Origin: Candidatus Cloacimonadota bacterium
Lineage (GTDB): Bacteria; Cloacimonadota; Cloacimonadia; Cloacimonadales; JAIOQZ01
Length of the DNA: 64,000 nucleotides
Assembly (NCBI GenBank): GCA_021108395.1
Contig: JAIOQZ010000039.1
Span: 1-64,000, forward strand
Direction of reading: 5' to 3'
The translations under genes were made by a program, and so were the position numbers. Position 1 is the first letter of the stretch. Each line of letters opens with the position of its first letter. The notes under the pieces are model-generated. The model saw only the letters and a list, made by a program, of their open reading frames with translations, was not told where the DNA came from and made no database searches. Below are positions 16,350 to 24,981 of the stretch, piece after piece.

Positions 16350-17852
16350 TTACTTGAGCAACAGCGCCTTGCTCACATGCACCTCACTGCCGGTTTCGAG
16401 GCGGAAAAGATATACGCCGGTACTGACGGCCTCACCATGGGTGTCCAGACCGTCCCACACTACGCTGTGCCCGCCGGCGGAAAATAGTCCGTCGGCGAGG
16501 GTGCGGACGAGTTGCCCACGCAGGTTGTACACACACAGTGTGATTTGAGCAGGTTCTGCCAGGCTGAAAGCGATAGTCGTGGTGGGGTTGAATGGGTTGG
16601 GGTAGGCAGCTTGCAAAGTAGTTGCTATTGGCATCTCTGAATCTTCGTCAATAGCAATCTCAGAGTACTCAAACATATACGCAGAGCCAGACATGTCCCC
16701 ATTATCATCATCATAAGGCGCCCCAACAATAGCATAATCACCGTTGATTGAAACTGAGGTGCCGAAATGGGCGTGTAAGGCTCCATCATCAGCGGTCAAT
16801 TTTGCCTGCTGGGCCCAGACAGCACCGTTTCGATGAAACATATATGCAGAACCGGAAGCGACTCCATTATCTTCATCTCGAGAAGCTCCAACAATCGCAT
16901 AATTTCCGGAGATTGAAACTGAGTCGCCGAAATAGTCTCCATAGGCTCCATCATCAGCAGTCAATTTAGCCTGCTGTATCCAAGCTGTTTCGTTCCGATA
17001 GAACATATACGCAGAGCCAGACATGTCCCCATTATCATCATCGCCATAAGCTCCAACAATCGCATAATCACCGGAGATTGAAACTGAGCAACCGAAAAAA
17101 TCACCAGCGGCTCCATCATCAGCAGTCAATTTATCCTGCTGAGTCCAGACTGTTCCGTTTCGATGAAACATATACGCAGAGCCGGAACCACCTCCATCCC
17201 AAATAGCCCCAACAATGGCATAATCACCGCAGATTGAAACAGAGTAGCCGAAACAGTCGTAAGCGGCTCCATCATCAGCAGTCAATTTAGCCTGCTGTAT
17301 CCAAGCTGTTCCGCTTCGATAAAAGATATAGGCAGAGCCGGATTCGTCTCCATTATCATCATCCTGATAAGCCCCAACAACAGCATAATCACCGGAGATT
17401 GAAACTGAGCAACCGAAAAAATCGCCAGCGGATCCATCATCAGCAGTCAATTTGGCCTGCTGGGTCCAGACAGTTCCATTTCGATAGAAAATATAAGCTG
17501 AGCCAGAATTGTCTCCATTATCATCATCGCGAAATGCCCCAACAATGGCATAATCACCGGAGACTGAAACTGAGTTGCCGAAAAAGTCCCACGGGGCTCC
17601 ATCATCAGCAGTCAATTTTACCTGCTGGGTCCAAGTTGCTCCGCTTCGATGAAACATATACGCAGAGCCGGAACTATCATCATCGCCCTTGGCCCCAACA
17701 ACAGCATAATCACCGGAGATTGAAACTGAGCAGCCGAAATAGTCCCAAACTGTTCCATCATCGGCAAGAGCCTTGTATGCCTGTTCCCAATCTGCGAACA
17801 GCCATGCAGATGTAAGGAGTGTAAGCGTAAGTAAAACAAGTAGCTTTTTCAT
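16350..17852 (-). CDS. Secreted FG-GAP repeat protein with C-terminal sorting domain (paralog 1)
   Basis: The product has 500 residues and a signal peptide (MKKLLVLLTLTLLTSAWLFA). It then carries seven FG-GAP units of about 50-57 residues, each with FGxSVSISGDYAIVGA and a D-rich calcium-loop-like GDDDNG segment followed by SGSAYMFHRxG. Together they predict a seven-bladed beta-propeller. The C-terminal YPNPFNPTTTIAF domain ends KALLLK, so it is a sorting-domain cargo. It has the same length and architecture as the gene at 39993-41495. It starts after GGGGAG. Function unknown; surface binding is plausible. Confidence 0.85.
   Translation of the reverse strand: MKKLLVLLTLTLLTSAWLFADWEQAYKALADDGTVWDYFGCSVSISGDYAVVGAKGDDDSSGSAYMFHRSGATWTQQVKLTADDGAPWDFFGNSVSVSGDYAIVGAFRDDDNGDNSGSAYIFYRNGTVWTQQAKLTADDGSAGDFFGCSVSISGDYAVVGAYQDDDNGDESGSAYIFYRSGTAWIQQAKLTADDGAAYDCFGYSVSICGDYAIVGAIWDGGGSGSAYMFHRNGTVWTQQDKLTADDGAAGDFFGCSVSISGDYAIVGAYGDDDNGDMSGSAYMFYRNETAWIQQAKLTADDGAYGDYFGDSVSISGNYAIVGASRDEDNGVASGSAYMFHRNGAVWAQQAKLTADDGALHAHFGTSVSINGDYAIVGAPYDDDNGDMSGSAYMFEYSEIAIDEDSEMPIATTLQAAYPNPFNPTTTIAFSLAEPAQITLCVYNLRGQLVRTLADGLFSAGGHSVVWDGLDTHGEAVSTGVYLFRLETGSEVHVSKALLLK
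16680..17760 (-). repeat. In-gene tandem FG-GAP DNA repeats
   Basis: Seven units of about 150-170 bases with highly similar wording (variants of CCATCATCAGCAGTCAATTT, and AATCACCGGAGATTGAAAC in most units) repeat across the gene. The DNA similarity exceeds what the protein fold needs and suggests recent duplication or gene conversion with the paralog at 40090-41190. Confidence 0.8.
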
Positions 17853-17907
17853 TAATGCTCCCCAGTTGTTTTTTTCAATACCAGATTTTCAGTCAGGCTG
17901 TGTGTTT

Positions 17908-17919
17908 TGTCAAACTATA
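17908..17919 (-). promoter_or_regulatory. TTGACAAAACAC box shared by both FG-GAP paralogs
   Basis: On the minus strand TTGACAAAACAC begins at 17913 and lies exactly 61 bases before the ATG at 17852. The same 12 bases lie 61 bases before the paralog start at 39993. It looks like a -35 region or activator site; no good -10 box is evident. Confidence 0.5.
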
Positions 17920-18050
17920 TCCAAAAAATAACTGCTCTCGAATGTCAGAATCATGTATAATGTCTTAATCCTGTAAATCATGATTCTGACTTACTTTTCA
18001 TCGCACAGGAGAGCTTGCGCCGCGCCGCCATGCACGACCAGCCGCGGGTT

Positions 18051-18317
18051 TCACCGATTATCGTCCATATACTTGCGAATCTTGTCCTCTTCCCATTTGC
18101 GGGTGAAGAAAAAGCGGGGCCCGAACAAGCTGATTGCATGGACCAGCAAACCAATACTCCAACCGAACACCGTCCAGATCCACCAGTTCTGGCCCTGGAT
18201 GTAGCAGAGCGCGAACAATCCCAGGTTGACTATGACAAATGTCGCAAGATGAATGTAGAACCCCTTGAGCTCGTTCACATGCTTTCTGGCTTCTCTGCGC
18301 AGTTCATTTTCGTCCAT
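18051..18317 (-). CDS. Small 2TM-domain membrane protein
   Basis: The 88-residue product has two hydrophobic helices (about residues 22-42 and 46-66) joined by GQNWWIW, then a basic-aromatic FGPRFFFTRKWEEDKI tail. This matches the 2TM domain family (PF13239), often found alone or at the end of histidine kinases. The start at 18317 follows AGGGAGACT. It is divergent from gpsA. No function is known. Confidence 0.7.
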   Translation of the reverse strand: MDENELRREARKHVNELKGFYIHLATFVIVNLGLFALCYIQGQNWWIWTVFGWSIGLLVHAISLFGPRFFFTRKWEEDKIRKYMDDNR

Positions 18318-18406
18318 TTCAGTCTCCCTGAATGAGTTACTCACACGGAAATTATCGTTCGCACTCATCCGCGTCAACGTTTTTCGCTGGTTGATGATAA
18401 AATTGC

Positions 18407-18434
18407 TTGCCGCAGACAGGCATCTATGTATAAG
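18407..18434 (+). promoter_or_regulatory. Candidate sigma70 promoter for gpsA
   Basis: TTGCCG and TATAAG are separated by 16 bases, 30 bases upstream of the gpsA start. Confidence 0.5.
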
Positions 18435-18463
18435 CATGCAACGAATATGGCAGGAGGACAATC

Positions 18464-19429
18464 ATGCGCATCATCGTTATCGGATCGGGCAACTGGGGCA
18501 CAACGCTGGCCATCATGTTTTGCGGCCGCAACGACGTGACCCTGTGGACTATCGACCAGAAAGAAGCAGCGATAATCAATCAGCGCCGCGAGAATGTCAT
18601 CTCGCTACCCGGAGCGCCGTTGCCGGAAAACCTGGTCGTCGAGGCCAAGTTTACATCGCCGGTGCAGCAGGACGACATCCTGGTCATCGCCATCCCCAGC
18701 CGTAAGATTGAAGACCTGGCCGCCGAGCTGCACGATGTGCCGCCCTGCATCATCGTCAACGCCTCGAAGGGCGTGAAGCACACCGATCTCAGCACTATTC
18801 GCGAGGTGTTTGCCAGGCTGGTTCCGCAGGGGCGTTTCGCCAATCTCAGCGGACCCACCATCGCCCGCGAGCTGGCCGAGGGCCTGCCTGCCAAAGCCAT
18901 CCTGGCTTCTGACGACATTGCGCTGCTGTTTCAGTTGCAGGAAACGCTGGCCAACGACCTGCTGCACTACGAATTCAGCCGCGACGTGCAGGGCATCGAG
19001 CTGTGCGCCTCGCTCAAGGGGCTTATCGCCATCGCTGTGGGCCTGGCCGACGGCTTCGGCTTCAAGACCAACATCTTTGGACTCATCATGACATACGGGC
19101 TGGACGAGTTCACCCGCGTGATGGAATTTCTGGGGGTGCGCACCAAGACCGTCTATGGCATTGCCGGCATGGGCGACCTCATCACCACCTGCCTTTCCGA
19201 GAACAGCAGGAACCGGCGTTTTGGCAGGCTGCTGGCGCAGGGGCGCACCACAGAGCAGGCGCTGGAAGAGGTGGGCATGGAGGTCGAGGGGGTTTCGATG
19301 GCCAAGACGGTGCAGAAGCTCACCAAGTTCAACCTGAGCATACCGCTCATCAGTTGCGTGACTCGAATAATTTTTGAACAGGTGGAAGACAGCCGCGCCG
19401 AACTGCTGAACACGCTGATGAAAAACTGA
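18464..19429 (+). CDS. gpsA: Glycerol-3-phosphate dehydrogenase [NAD(P)+]
   Basis: The enzyme reduces dihydroxyacetone phosphate to sn-glycerol 3-phosphate for phospholipid synthesis. It has 321 residues, near the family norm. The N-terminal IGSGNWGTTLA is the Rossmann GxGxxG motif. VNASKGV contains the catalytic-site lysine region, SGPTIARELA and the ELCASLKGLIAIAVG block are conserved, and GIAGMGDLITTC closes the active site. The ATG follows CAGGAGGACAATC. An unknown gene, ndk and ackA follow on the same strand. Confidence 0.93.
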   Translation: MRIIVIGSGNWGTTLAIMFCGRNDVTLWTIDQKEAAIINQRRENVISLPGAPLPENLVVEAKFTSPVQQDDILVIAIPSRKIEDLAAELHDVPPCIIVNASKGVKHTDLSTIREVFARLVPQGRFANLSGPTIARELAEGLPAKAILASDDIALLFQLQETLANDLLHYEFSRDVQGIELCASLKGLIAIAVGLADGFGFKTNIFGLIMTYGLDEFTRVMEFLGVRTKTVYGIAGMGDLITTCLSENSRNRRFGRLLAQGRTTEQALEEVGMEVEGVSMAKTVQKLTKFNLSIPLISCVTRIIFEQVEDSRAELLNTLMKN

Positions 19430-19519
19430 TGAACAGTGGAGATATTGGAAAAATCAGTTGCCCAAAATCGGGCGTTACGAAAAATGAAGATCAATGATAC
19501 AATCGGAGAGGGAGGATTC

Positions 19520-19858
19520 ATGCAGAATCGAATAGACAAAGAGATCAAGATCAATTTCGACAGCCTGCTCAAGCAGGGCCTGGCCGTTATTGACGTGCGC
19601 TACCGCAACTATGAGGTATCCGACGAAACCTTCAAGTACATCGTCATCCAGGTGGACAAAGACCGCGAAACGTTTTATCAGACTATGCTCAAGCACTACC
19701 TGGGCCTCGAGTTCAAAGAAAAGCAGATTTTCCCGCTGTGGATATGTATCCTCAAACACAAGTTGCAGATGAGCGATACTCTGGGACGCGACATCTCCAT
19801 CAAGGTGGCGGCGCTCGACTATGTCGAAACGCACCACTTTAATGGCGAGACCCCGTAG
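19520..19858 (+). CDS. Hypothetical protein between gpsA and ndk
   Basis: I do not recognise this 112-residue soluble protein. It has alternating charged and hydrophobic segments (FKYIVIQVDKDRETFYQTML, HYLGLEFKEKQIFPLWICIL) and no signal peptide or cysteine motif. The start at 19520 follows the strong ribosome site GGGAGGATTC. It ends four bases before ndk, which implies co-expression with ndk and ackA. Confidence 0.65.
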   Translation: MQNRIDKEIKINFDSLLKQGLAVIDVRYRNYEVSDETFKYIVIQVDKDRETFYQTMLKHYLGLEFKEKQIFPLWICILKHKLQMSDTLGRDISIKVAALDYVETHHFNGETP

Positions 19859-19862
19859 TGTA

Positions 19863-20309
19863 ATGCAGGAGTACACGCTATTACTCATAAAACCGAACGC
19901 CACCCGCAAGCACCGCGTCGGCGCCATCCTCGCCATAATCGAGGAAGCCTGCTTCAAGATTGAGGAGATGCGCTTGCTGGTCATGAACGATGATCTCGCT
20001 TCGCGTTTCTACGCCGTTCACAAAGACAAACATTTCTACAACCGCCTGGTCAAATTCATGACATCAGGCAGAACCATTGCCGTGCTGCTGCGGCGTGAAT
20101 ACGCGGTCAGCCATCTGCGCTCGATGGTGGGCGCCACCAATCCGGGACAGGCGGCGCCAGGCACAATACGCCACATCTATGGCGAAAGCGTGACCATGAA
20201 CGCCGTGCATGCTTCCGACTCACCCGAAAACGCTATATTCGAAACCTGTTTGTTGTTCCCCCACCTGAAGGGTAAAATCAAAAACCCCATCAACATGGAA
20301 GAAGCATGA
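19863..20309 (+). CDS. ndk: Nucleoside diphosphate kinase
   Basis: The enzyme transfers the terminal phosphate from ATP to other nucleoside diphosphates through a phosphohistidine. It has 148 residues. LLIKPNATRK near the N-terminus and NAVHASDSPENA carry the nucleotide-binding lysine and the active-site histidine (about residue 116). The mid-region FYAVHKDKHFYNRLVKFM resembles the family's ExHxxxF block, with Val in place of the glutamate. Its stop overlaps the acetate kinase start by four bases, so translation of the two phosphotransfer enzymes is coupled. Confidence 0.93.
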   Translation: MQEYTLLLIKPNATRKHRVGAILAIIEEACFKIEEMRLLVMNDDLASRFYAVHKDKHFYNRLVKFMTSGRTIAVLLRREYAVSHLRSMVGATNPGQAAPGTIRHIYGESVTMNAVHASDSPENAIFETCLLFPHLKGKIKNPINMEEA

Positions 20310-21511
20310 CAATACTCATACTCAACTGCGGCAGCAGTTCCATCAAATTCCAGCTACTTGAAACAGACACGCGAAACGTGAAAGCCAGTGGACTTGCCGA
20401 GCGCATCGGCGAGCCTGTATCCAAGTTCAGTTGCCAGTTCGCCGGACAGGACAAACGCAAGCGCCAGATTCTCATTCCCGACCATGAGCGCGGCATCGAA
20501 ATCATCATTCATGAACTGATGGACGAGCAGCACGGCATTATCCGCGACCCTGGCGAGATCGACGCGATTGGTCACCGCCTTGTTCACGGCGGCGAATTCT
20601 ATAACACCTCTGTCATCATCGACGAGCGTGTGGTTGAAGTGATGCAGGAGTGCTGCAACCTGGCGCCATTGCACAATCCGGCCAATATCAGCGGCATCGA
20701 GGCGGCGCTGAAATACCTGCCCGGCATCCCGCAATGCGGTTTGTTCGACACCGCGTTTCACCAGACGATGCCGCCGAGAGCCTATCTCTACGCTTTGCCC
20801 ATAGAATATTACTCCGACTACCACTTGCGACGTTATGGTTTTCATGGCACTTCACACCAGTACGTGTCTCAGCAGGCGGCAAAGTACCTCGGCGCCAAGC
20901 TCGAAGACCTCAAAATCATCTCCTGCCACCTGGGCAACGGCGCCTCCATCACCGCAATCGAGCACGGCAAATCCATCGACACCTCGATGGGGTTTACGCC
21001 CCTCGAGGGCCTGATGATGGGTACCCGCTGCGGCGACATCGACCCGGCCATTCCCTTTCACCTCATGAAAGCCTTCGACATGACTCCCGACGAGGTGTAT
21101 GCCGTGCTCAACAGGCAAAGCGGCATGCTGGGCCTCAGCAAAATCTCCAACGATATGCGCGTCATCGAGGAGGAGATTCTGGAGCACGGCAACGAGGCAG
21201 CCATCCTGGCGCATGAAGTCTATGCCTATCGCATCAAGAAATACATCGGCGCCTACGCTGCCGCCATGAACGGTTTTGACGTGATGGTGTTCACCGGTGG
21301 CGTTGGCGAAAAGATGCCCATTCTGCGTGAACTCGTGTGCAGCGACCTCGAATTCTTTGGCCTCCGGCTCGATAAAGCTCTCAATAACCGTTTCGCCGAC
21401 GGCATCCTCGAGCTGCACACGCCGGACTCACGGGTGAAGGCGCTCAAGATACCCACGAACGAAGAACTGATGATTGCGCTGGAAACCGAGCGTTTGCTGA
21501 AGAACGCCTGA
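20306..21511 (+). CDS. ackA: Acetate kinase
   Basis: The enzyme interconverts acetyl phosphate plus ADP with acetate plus ATP, an energy-conserving step in fermentation. It has 401 residues, the family length. The N-terminal LNCGSSSIKF phosphate motif, GHRLVHGG, FDTAFHQTMP, YGFHGTSHQY, HLGNGASITA and the C-terminal FTGGVGEK block are all present. No phosphotransacetylase gene is adjacent; the neighbours upstream are ndk and gpsA. Confidence 0.96.
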   Translation: MTILILNCGSSSIKFQLLETDTRNVKASGLAERIGEPVSKFSCQFAGQDKRKRQILIPDHERGIEIIIHELMDEQHGIIRDPGEIDAIGHRLVHGGEFYNTSVIIDERVVEVMQECCNLAPLHNPANISGIEAALKYLPGIPQCGLFDTAFHQTMPPRAYLYALPIEYYSDYHLRRYGFHGTSHQYVSQQAAKYLGAKLEDLKIISCHLGNGASITAIEHGKSIDTSMGFTPLEGLMMGTRCGDIDPAIPFHLMKAFDMTPDEVYAVLNRQSGMLGLSKISNDMRVIEEEILEHGNEAAILAHEVYAYRIKKYIGAYAAAMNGFDVMVFTGGVGEKMPILRELVCSDLEFFGLRLDKALNNRFADGILELHTPDSRVKALKIPTNEELMIALETERLLKNA

Positions 21512-21662
21512 CGGTAGCCGCCCGGCTGTACTGTGGTTGCCGCTCGGCCTACTGCTTTGGAACCCGTGATAATGAACGCTTGTCAGAAAGTTGTTGCCAA
21601 ACTTTCCAGCTATCATGTAACTTGCATTGAGTGGATAACATGCATGAAATGAGGAGGGTGAT

Positions 21663-22031
21663 ATGAAATTTGTTGTGCTGTCGTTTTTGTTATGCTCGTT
21701 CCTGGCGCTTGGGGCTGTCGGTATGGAAGAATCCGCTCCCAAACCTGAACCGGTCGTGGAAGAGCCAACCCCGGAGCCTGCTTCGGCGCCGATTCCCGAG
21801 CCAGTAATCGAAGAGAAAGCTGTGCAGGTGGAAGTGCAGGTTCCGCGTCACAAGTACTCGCTCGTGATTAACGGCATTAAACGTTACTCGGATGTGCCCA
21901 CCATCGCCAGAATCAGCCTGCGTCCCCAGATTACTGATACACACACCGTGCAGCTCGACGCATGGTTCGAGATCAAGGTGGGCGAAGAAGATTGGTATTC
22001 CGTGCCCGAACTGGTGGAACTGCTCAGGTAA
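21663..22031 (+). CDS. Small secreted Pro/Glu-rich hypothetical protein
   Basis: The product has 122 residues with a signal peptide (MKFVVLSFLLCSFLALGAVG). A Pro/Glu-rich spacer (residues 25-55) follows, then a compact domain with HKYSLVINGIKRYSDVPTIARISLRP and alternating beta-like strands. I do not recognise a family. The start follows GAGGAGGGTGAT, a strong site. It is monocistronic, with a terminator 20 bases after its stop. Confidence 0.65.
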   Translation: MKFVVLSFLLCSFLALGAVGMEESAPKPEPVVEEPTPEPASAPIPEPVIEEKAVQVEVQVPRHKYSLVINGIKRYSDVPTIARISLRPQITDTHTVQLDAWFEIKVGEEDWYSVPELVELLR

Positions 22032-22052
22032 TCCTTATTTGTTACAATATGG

Positions 22053-22087
22053 CCCCGACTGAAATGTTCGGGGTCTTTCTTTTTTTG
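22053..22087 (+). terminator. Rho-independent terminator
   Basis: Stem CCCCGA (22053-22058) and TCGGGG (22068-22073) with a nine-base loop is followed by TCTTTCTTTTTTT, just after the small secreted-protein gene. Confidence 0.85.
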
Positions 22088-22168
22088 GCTCTGTAATTGC
22101 ATTGTTGAAAAAAGTCGCAGGAAACTGGAACCACCGGTGTATTGTATAGTGAATCCAATGGAGGAAGA

Positions 22169-22447
22169 ATGAATATCACACGTTTGCAACAGCTTGCCGT
22201 CAGCGATAACGGCTTTGCCTTCGATCCATCGACCGGCCACAGCTATCAGCTTAATATGCTGGCCGCAGAAATTGTCGATCTCCTGCTGAAACAGCAAAAA
22301 CGCCAGGAGATTCTCGAACATCTCACAATGGAATTTAAGGTCGAGAGCGACGTAGCCGCCCAGGACTTCGATTTCTTCATGCTGTCACTGTCCAACCTCG
22401 GCCTTGTGGAGACAAGCGATGCGCTTTCCCCAGCACCTGGCCAATAA
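22169..22447 (+). CDS. PqqD-like protein (RiPP-recognition-element fold)
   Basis: This 92-residue protein is of the PqqD family. The core NGFAFDPSTGHSYQLNMLAAEIVDLL matches the PqqD winged-helix pattern (x-D-x-x-T-G-x-x-x-x-L-N), followed by helices with QEILEHLTMEF and a VAAQDFDFFM..LSNLGLV end. PqqD-like domains bind leader peptides in RiPP pathways, or act in other peptide-modifying systems. The start at 22169 follows GGAGGAAGA. It overlaps the ATP-grasp gene by 29 bases and is the first gene of a three-gene operon. No precursor peptide gene is evident nearby. Confidence 0.78.
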   Translation: MNITRLQQLAVSDNGFAFDPSTGHSYQLNMLAAEIVDLLLKQQKRQEILEHLTMEFKVESDVAAQDFDFFMLSLSNLGLVETSDALSPAPGQ

Positions 22448-23483
22448 GACCATCGCTGTCAGCGGACTGGCCACCGGCGACAACCCACAGCCAGGCGTAC
22501 CGGTTATTCGCAGCCTGCGTGAAGCCGGATTCACAGGCCGCATCGTCGGTTTCGCTTACGATTCGCTCGAGGCAGGCATCTATGTGGACAATCTGGCCGA
22601 CGACATCTTTCTCATGCCATATCCTTCCTCCGGCATCGACGCCTTTCTTGCCCGCATGCAACAGATTGTGGCGCAAGCGCCCATCGATATCGTCATTCCC
22701 ACGCTCGACTCGGAGCTGCTTACCTACATCCGCCTGCAAAGCAAGCTCGAAGCGCTGGGCATCCACACTTTTCTGCCCACCGAGGATCAGTTCCGCCTGC
22801 GCGACAAAACATGCCTGGCCCGCTGTTTCGACGACGAGGACATCCGCGTACCGCACACACTGATGCTGAACGAAGTCGGACAGCTCGCCAGAGAAGACAT
22901 CCGCTATCCCGTTTTCGTCAAAGGCGCTCTTTACGAAGCCTATCGCGCCAACACGATTGCCGAAGCGGCCGCGCTCTTCCACCGCATCAGCGCCAAATGG
23001 GGACTTCCCATACTGGTGCAGGAATTCGTGCAGGGCGAGGAATTCAACATCTGCTGCGTGGGCGACGGCAAGGGCAACCTGCTGGGCATGGTGCCGCAAC
23101 GCAAGCTGATTATTACCGACAAGGGCAAGGGCTTTGGTGGCGTAGTGGTGGACAACCCCCAGCTCAATGAGTTCACGCGCAAAGTGGTGGCAAGCCTGCG
23201 CTGGCGCGGCCCCTGTGAACTCGAGGTGATTCAGCGAGCCGACGGCGTTTTCTTTCTCATCGAGATGAACCCGCGCTTTCCCGCCTGGGTGAGGCTGGCC
23301 ACCGGCGCAGGACAAAACCTGCCGGCCATGGTGGCGTGCCTCGCGCTGGGTGAGGACGTCGAGCCGTTTACAACCTGCCACGCCGGTACAATGTTCATCC
23401 GCCACTCTGAAGACATTATCGCCAACATACAGACAATGGGACAGTTATCAACACAATACATGCTACGAAAGGAAAAACGATGA
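22419..23483 (+). CDS. ATP-grasp domain ligase
   Basis: This 354-residue protein has an N-terminal pre-ATP-grasp domain (VSGLATGDNPQPGVPVIRSL..DIVIPTLDSELL) and a carbamoyl-phosphate-synthetase-type ATP-grasp domain. The latter shows YPVFVKGALYEA, the linker ILVQEFVQGEEFNICC and the metal-binding FLIEMNPRFP (about residue 285). Such enzymes activate a carboxylate with ATP and join it to an amine or another nucleophile. The substrate cannot be read from the sequence. ATG 22419 is preferred; it lies inside the end of the PqqD-like gene. The stop overlaps the next gene in ATGA. Confidence 0.85.
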   Translation: MRFPQHLANKTIAVSGLATGDNPQPGVPVIRSLREAGFTGRIVGFAYDSLEAGIYVDNLADDIFLMPYPSSGIDAFLARMQQIVAQAPIDIVIPTLDSELLTYIRLQSKLEALGIHTFLPTEDQFRLRDKTCLARCFDDEDIRVPHTLMLNEVGQLAREDIRYPVFVKGALYEAYRANTIAEAAALFHRISAKWGLPILVQEFVQGEEFNICCVGDGKGNLLGMVPQRKLIITDKGKGFGGVVVDNPQLNEFTRKVVASLRWRGPCELEVIQRADGVFFLIEMNPRFPAWVRLATGAGQNLPAMVACLALGEDVEPFTTCHAGTMFIRHSEDIIANIQTMGQLSTQYMLRKEKR

Positions 23484-24823
23484 AACGCCAATACGAAGCG
23501 CCAACCATCATTCGCCATCAGGCGGGACTCATTAACAAGGTTGCACACCAGGCCGTGGCCGGCCACCGCGACAGTATCGGAGGCGTACCCGTCAGTACGC
23601 TCATCGAGCGCTATGGCTCACCGCTGTTCGTTTTCGACGAACACCACATCCGCACCCGATACCGCGAAGTGCTGTCCACTATACGCGCACACTATCCCGA
23701 CACCGACATCAGTTGGAGCTATAAAACCAACTACCTGGGCGCAATCTGCAGCATCTACCATCAGGAAGGCGCCCGCGCCGAGGTGGTGAGCCGCATGGAA
23801 TATGACATGGCGCGCCGACTGGGCGTGCCCGGAAAAGACATCCTGTTCAATGGCCCGGGCAAGCGCCGCGAAGACCTTCTGCTGGCCGTCGAAGAAGGCG
23901 CTCTCATCCACATCGACCATCTCGATGAGATGGTTATGATCGAGCAGGTGGCCGACGAGCTCGGTATGCGGCCACGGGTTGCCATCCGCGTCAACATGGA
24001 CACGGGGATTTACCCGCAGTGGCAGAGGTTCGGGTTCAATTACGACAACGGCGAAGCCTGGCGCGCTGCACAGCGCCTGGTTGCCGGCGGCAAGCTGGAA
24101 CTCGAAGGAGTGCACTGTCACATCGGCACGTTCATGCTCGAACCAAACGCCTATTACATCAGCACTGCCAAGCTGTTGGCCCTGGCGTTGCGCCTGCGTG
24201 ACGAACTGAATGTCACCGTGAGCTATGTGGACATCGGCGGTGGATTTGCCAGCAGTAACACGCTGCACGCGCAATACATGCCCGGCGAGCTCGCCTCGCC
24301 CGGCTTCGACCGCTTCGCCACAGCCATCGGCAGCGCCATGAACGAGTCGCAGTTCGTGCGTGAAGAACACCCGAGGCTGATGCTCGAGACAGGCCGCGCC
24401 CTCATCGACGAAGCCGGCAGCATGATAAGCACGGTCATTGGCCGTAAGTATCTGCCCACAGGAGTGCGGGCGCTCATCCTCGACGCCGGCGTGAGTGTGT
24501 TATTCACCTCCTGGTGGTACAACCTGAAAGTAACGCCGGCACAGCCGCTTTCCGGTTCGACTCAGCCCACCACCTTCTTTGGCCCACTGTGCATGAACAT
24601 CGATGTGGTGAAAAACTCCTGCATGTTCCCCGATATGCGCAACGGCGAGCGCGTCATCGTCTCGCCGGTGGGTGCATACAACGTCACCCAGTGGATGCAG
24701 TTCATCGAGTACCGTCCCGCCGTAGCGCTGGTGACAGAAACCGGCGGCACCGAACTCATCCGTGAGCGCGAATCGCTACAGGACGTTATTGGCCGCGAAC
24801 GACTACCGGAACACCTGGCGTAA
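23480..24823 (+). CDS. PLP-dependent decarboxylase (DapDC/ODC fold III)
   Basis: The enzyme has 447 residues and the alanine-racemase/ornithine-decarboxylase barrel. SWSYKTNYLG holds the PLP lysine (about residue 82), HCHIGTF and VDIGGGFASSN bind the phosphate, ETGRALIDEAG is the conserved Glu-Gly-Arg region, and GPLCMNIDVV is the C-terminal active-site cysteine motif. It resembles diaminopimelate or related amino-acid decarboxylases, but its pairing with a PqqD-like and an ATP-grasp gene argues for a dedicated pathway and not lysine biosynthesis. The start overlaps the ATP-grasp stop by four bases. Confidence 0.85.
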   Translation: MKRQYEAPTIIRHQAGLINKVAHQAVAGHRDSIGGVPVSTLIERYGSPLFVFDEHHIRTRYREVLSTIRAHYPDTDISWSYKTNYLGAICSIYHQEGARAEVVSRMEYDMARRLGVPGKDILFNGPGKRREDLLLAVEEGALIHIDHLDEMVMIEQVADELGMRPRVAIRVNMDTGIYPQWQRFGFNYDNGEAWRAAQRLVAGGKLELEGVHCHIGTFMLEPNAYYISTAKLLALALRLRDELNVTVSYVDIGGGFASSNTLHAQYMPGELASPGFDRFATAIGSAMNESQFVREEHPRLMLETGRALIDEAGSMISTVIGRKYLPTGVRALILDAGVSVLFTSWWYNLKVTPAQPLSGSTQPTTFFGPLCMNIDVVKNSCMFPDMRNGERVIVSPVGAYNVTQWMQFIEYRPAVALVTETGGTELIRERESLQDVIGRERLPEHLA

Positions 24824-24825
24824 GA

Positions 24826-24914
24826 CAGGGGCGTTGCCCCTGAACCCCACCAAACTTTTTGTAAAAAGTTTGGATCAAAAACTTTTGATGGAAACTGCGT
24901 TTCCTATGTACGAA
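24826..24914. repeat. Interspersed palindromic repeat, copy B
   Basis: It starts three bases after the decarboxylase stop with CAGGGGC-GTT-GCCCCTG. Then come AACCCCAC, the hairpin CAAACTTTTTG/TAAAAAGTTTG, and AAAACTTTTGATGG with GGAAAC/GTTTCC. It is the cleanest copy of the family. Confidence 0.8.
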
Positions 24915-24981
24915 GAAATTGTAGTATATTGCCTAATATGTAAAAAACATGATGGCTCTACAGTATAAAGGCTGGCACAGC

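Noticed and set aside
16680-17760. Regular DNA repeats that could look like a CRISPR array
   Set aside because: The repeats are about 160 bases, contiguous, and encode FG-GAP units in frame; there are no spacers or cas genes.
22377-23405. 342-codon minus-strand open frame
   Set aside because: It is antisense to the ATP-grasp gene, whose motifs are clear.
23480-24823. Naming the decarboxylase lysA
   Set aside because: It has fold-III motifs but its operon partners point elsewhere, and no other lysine biosynthesis gene is nearby.
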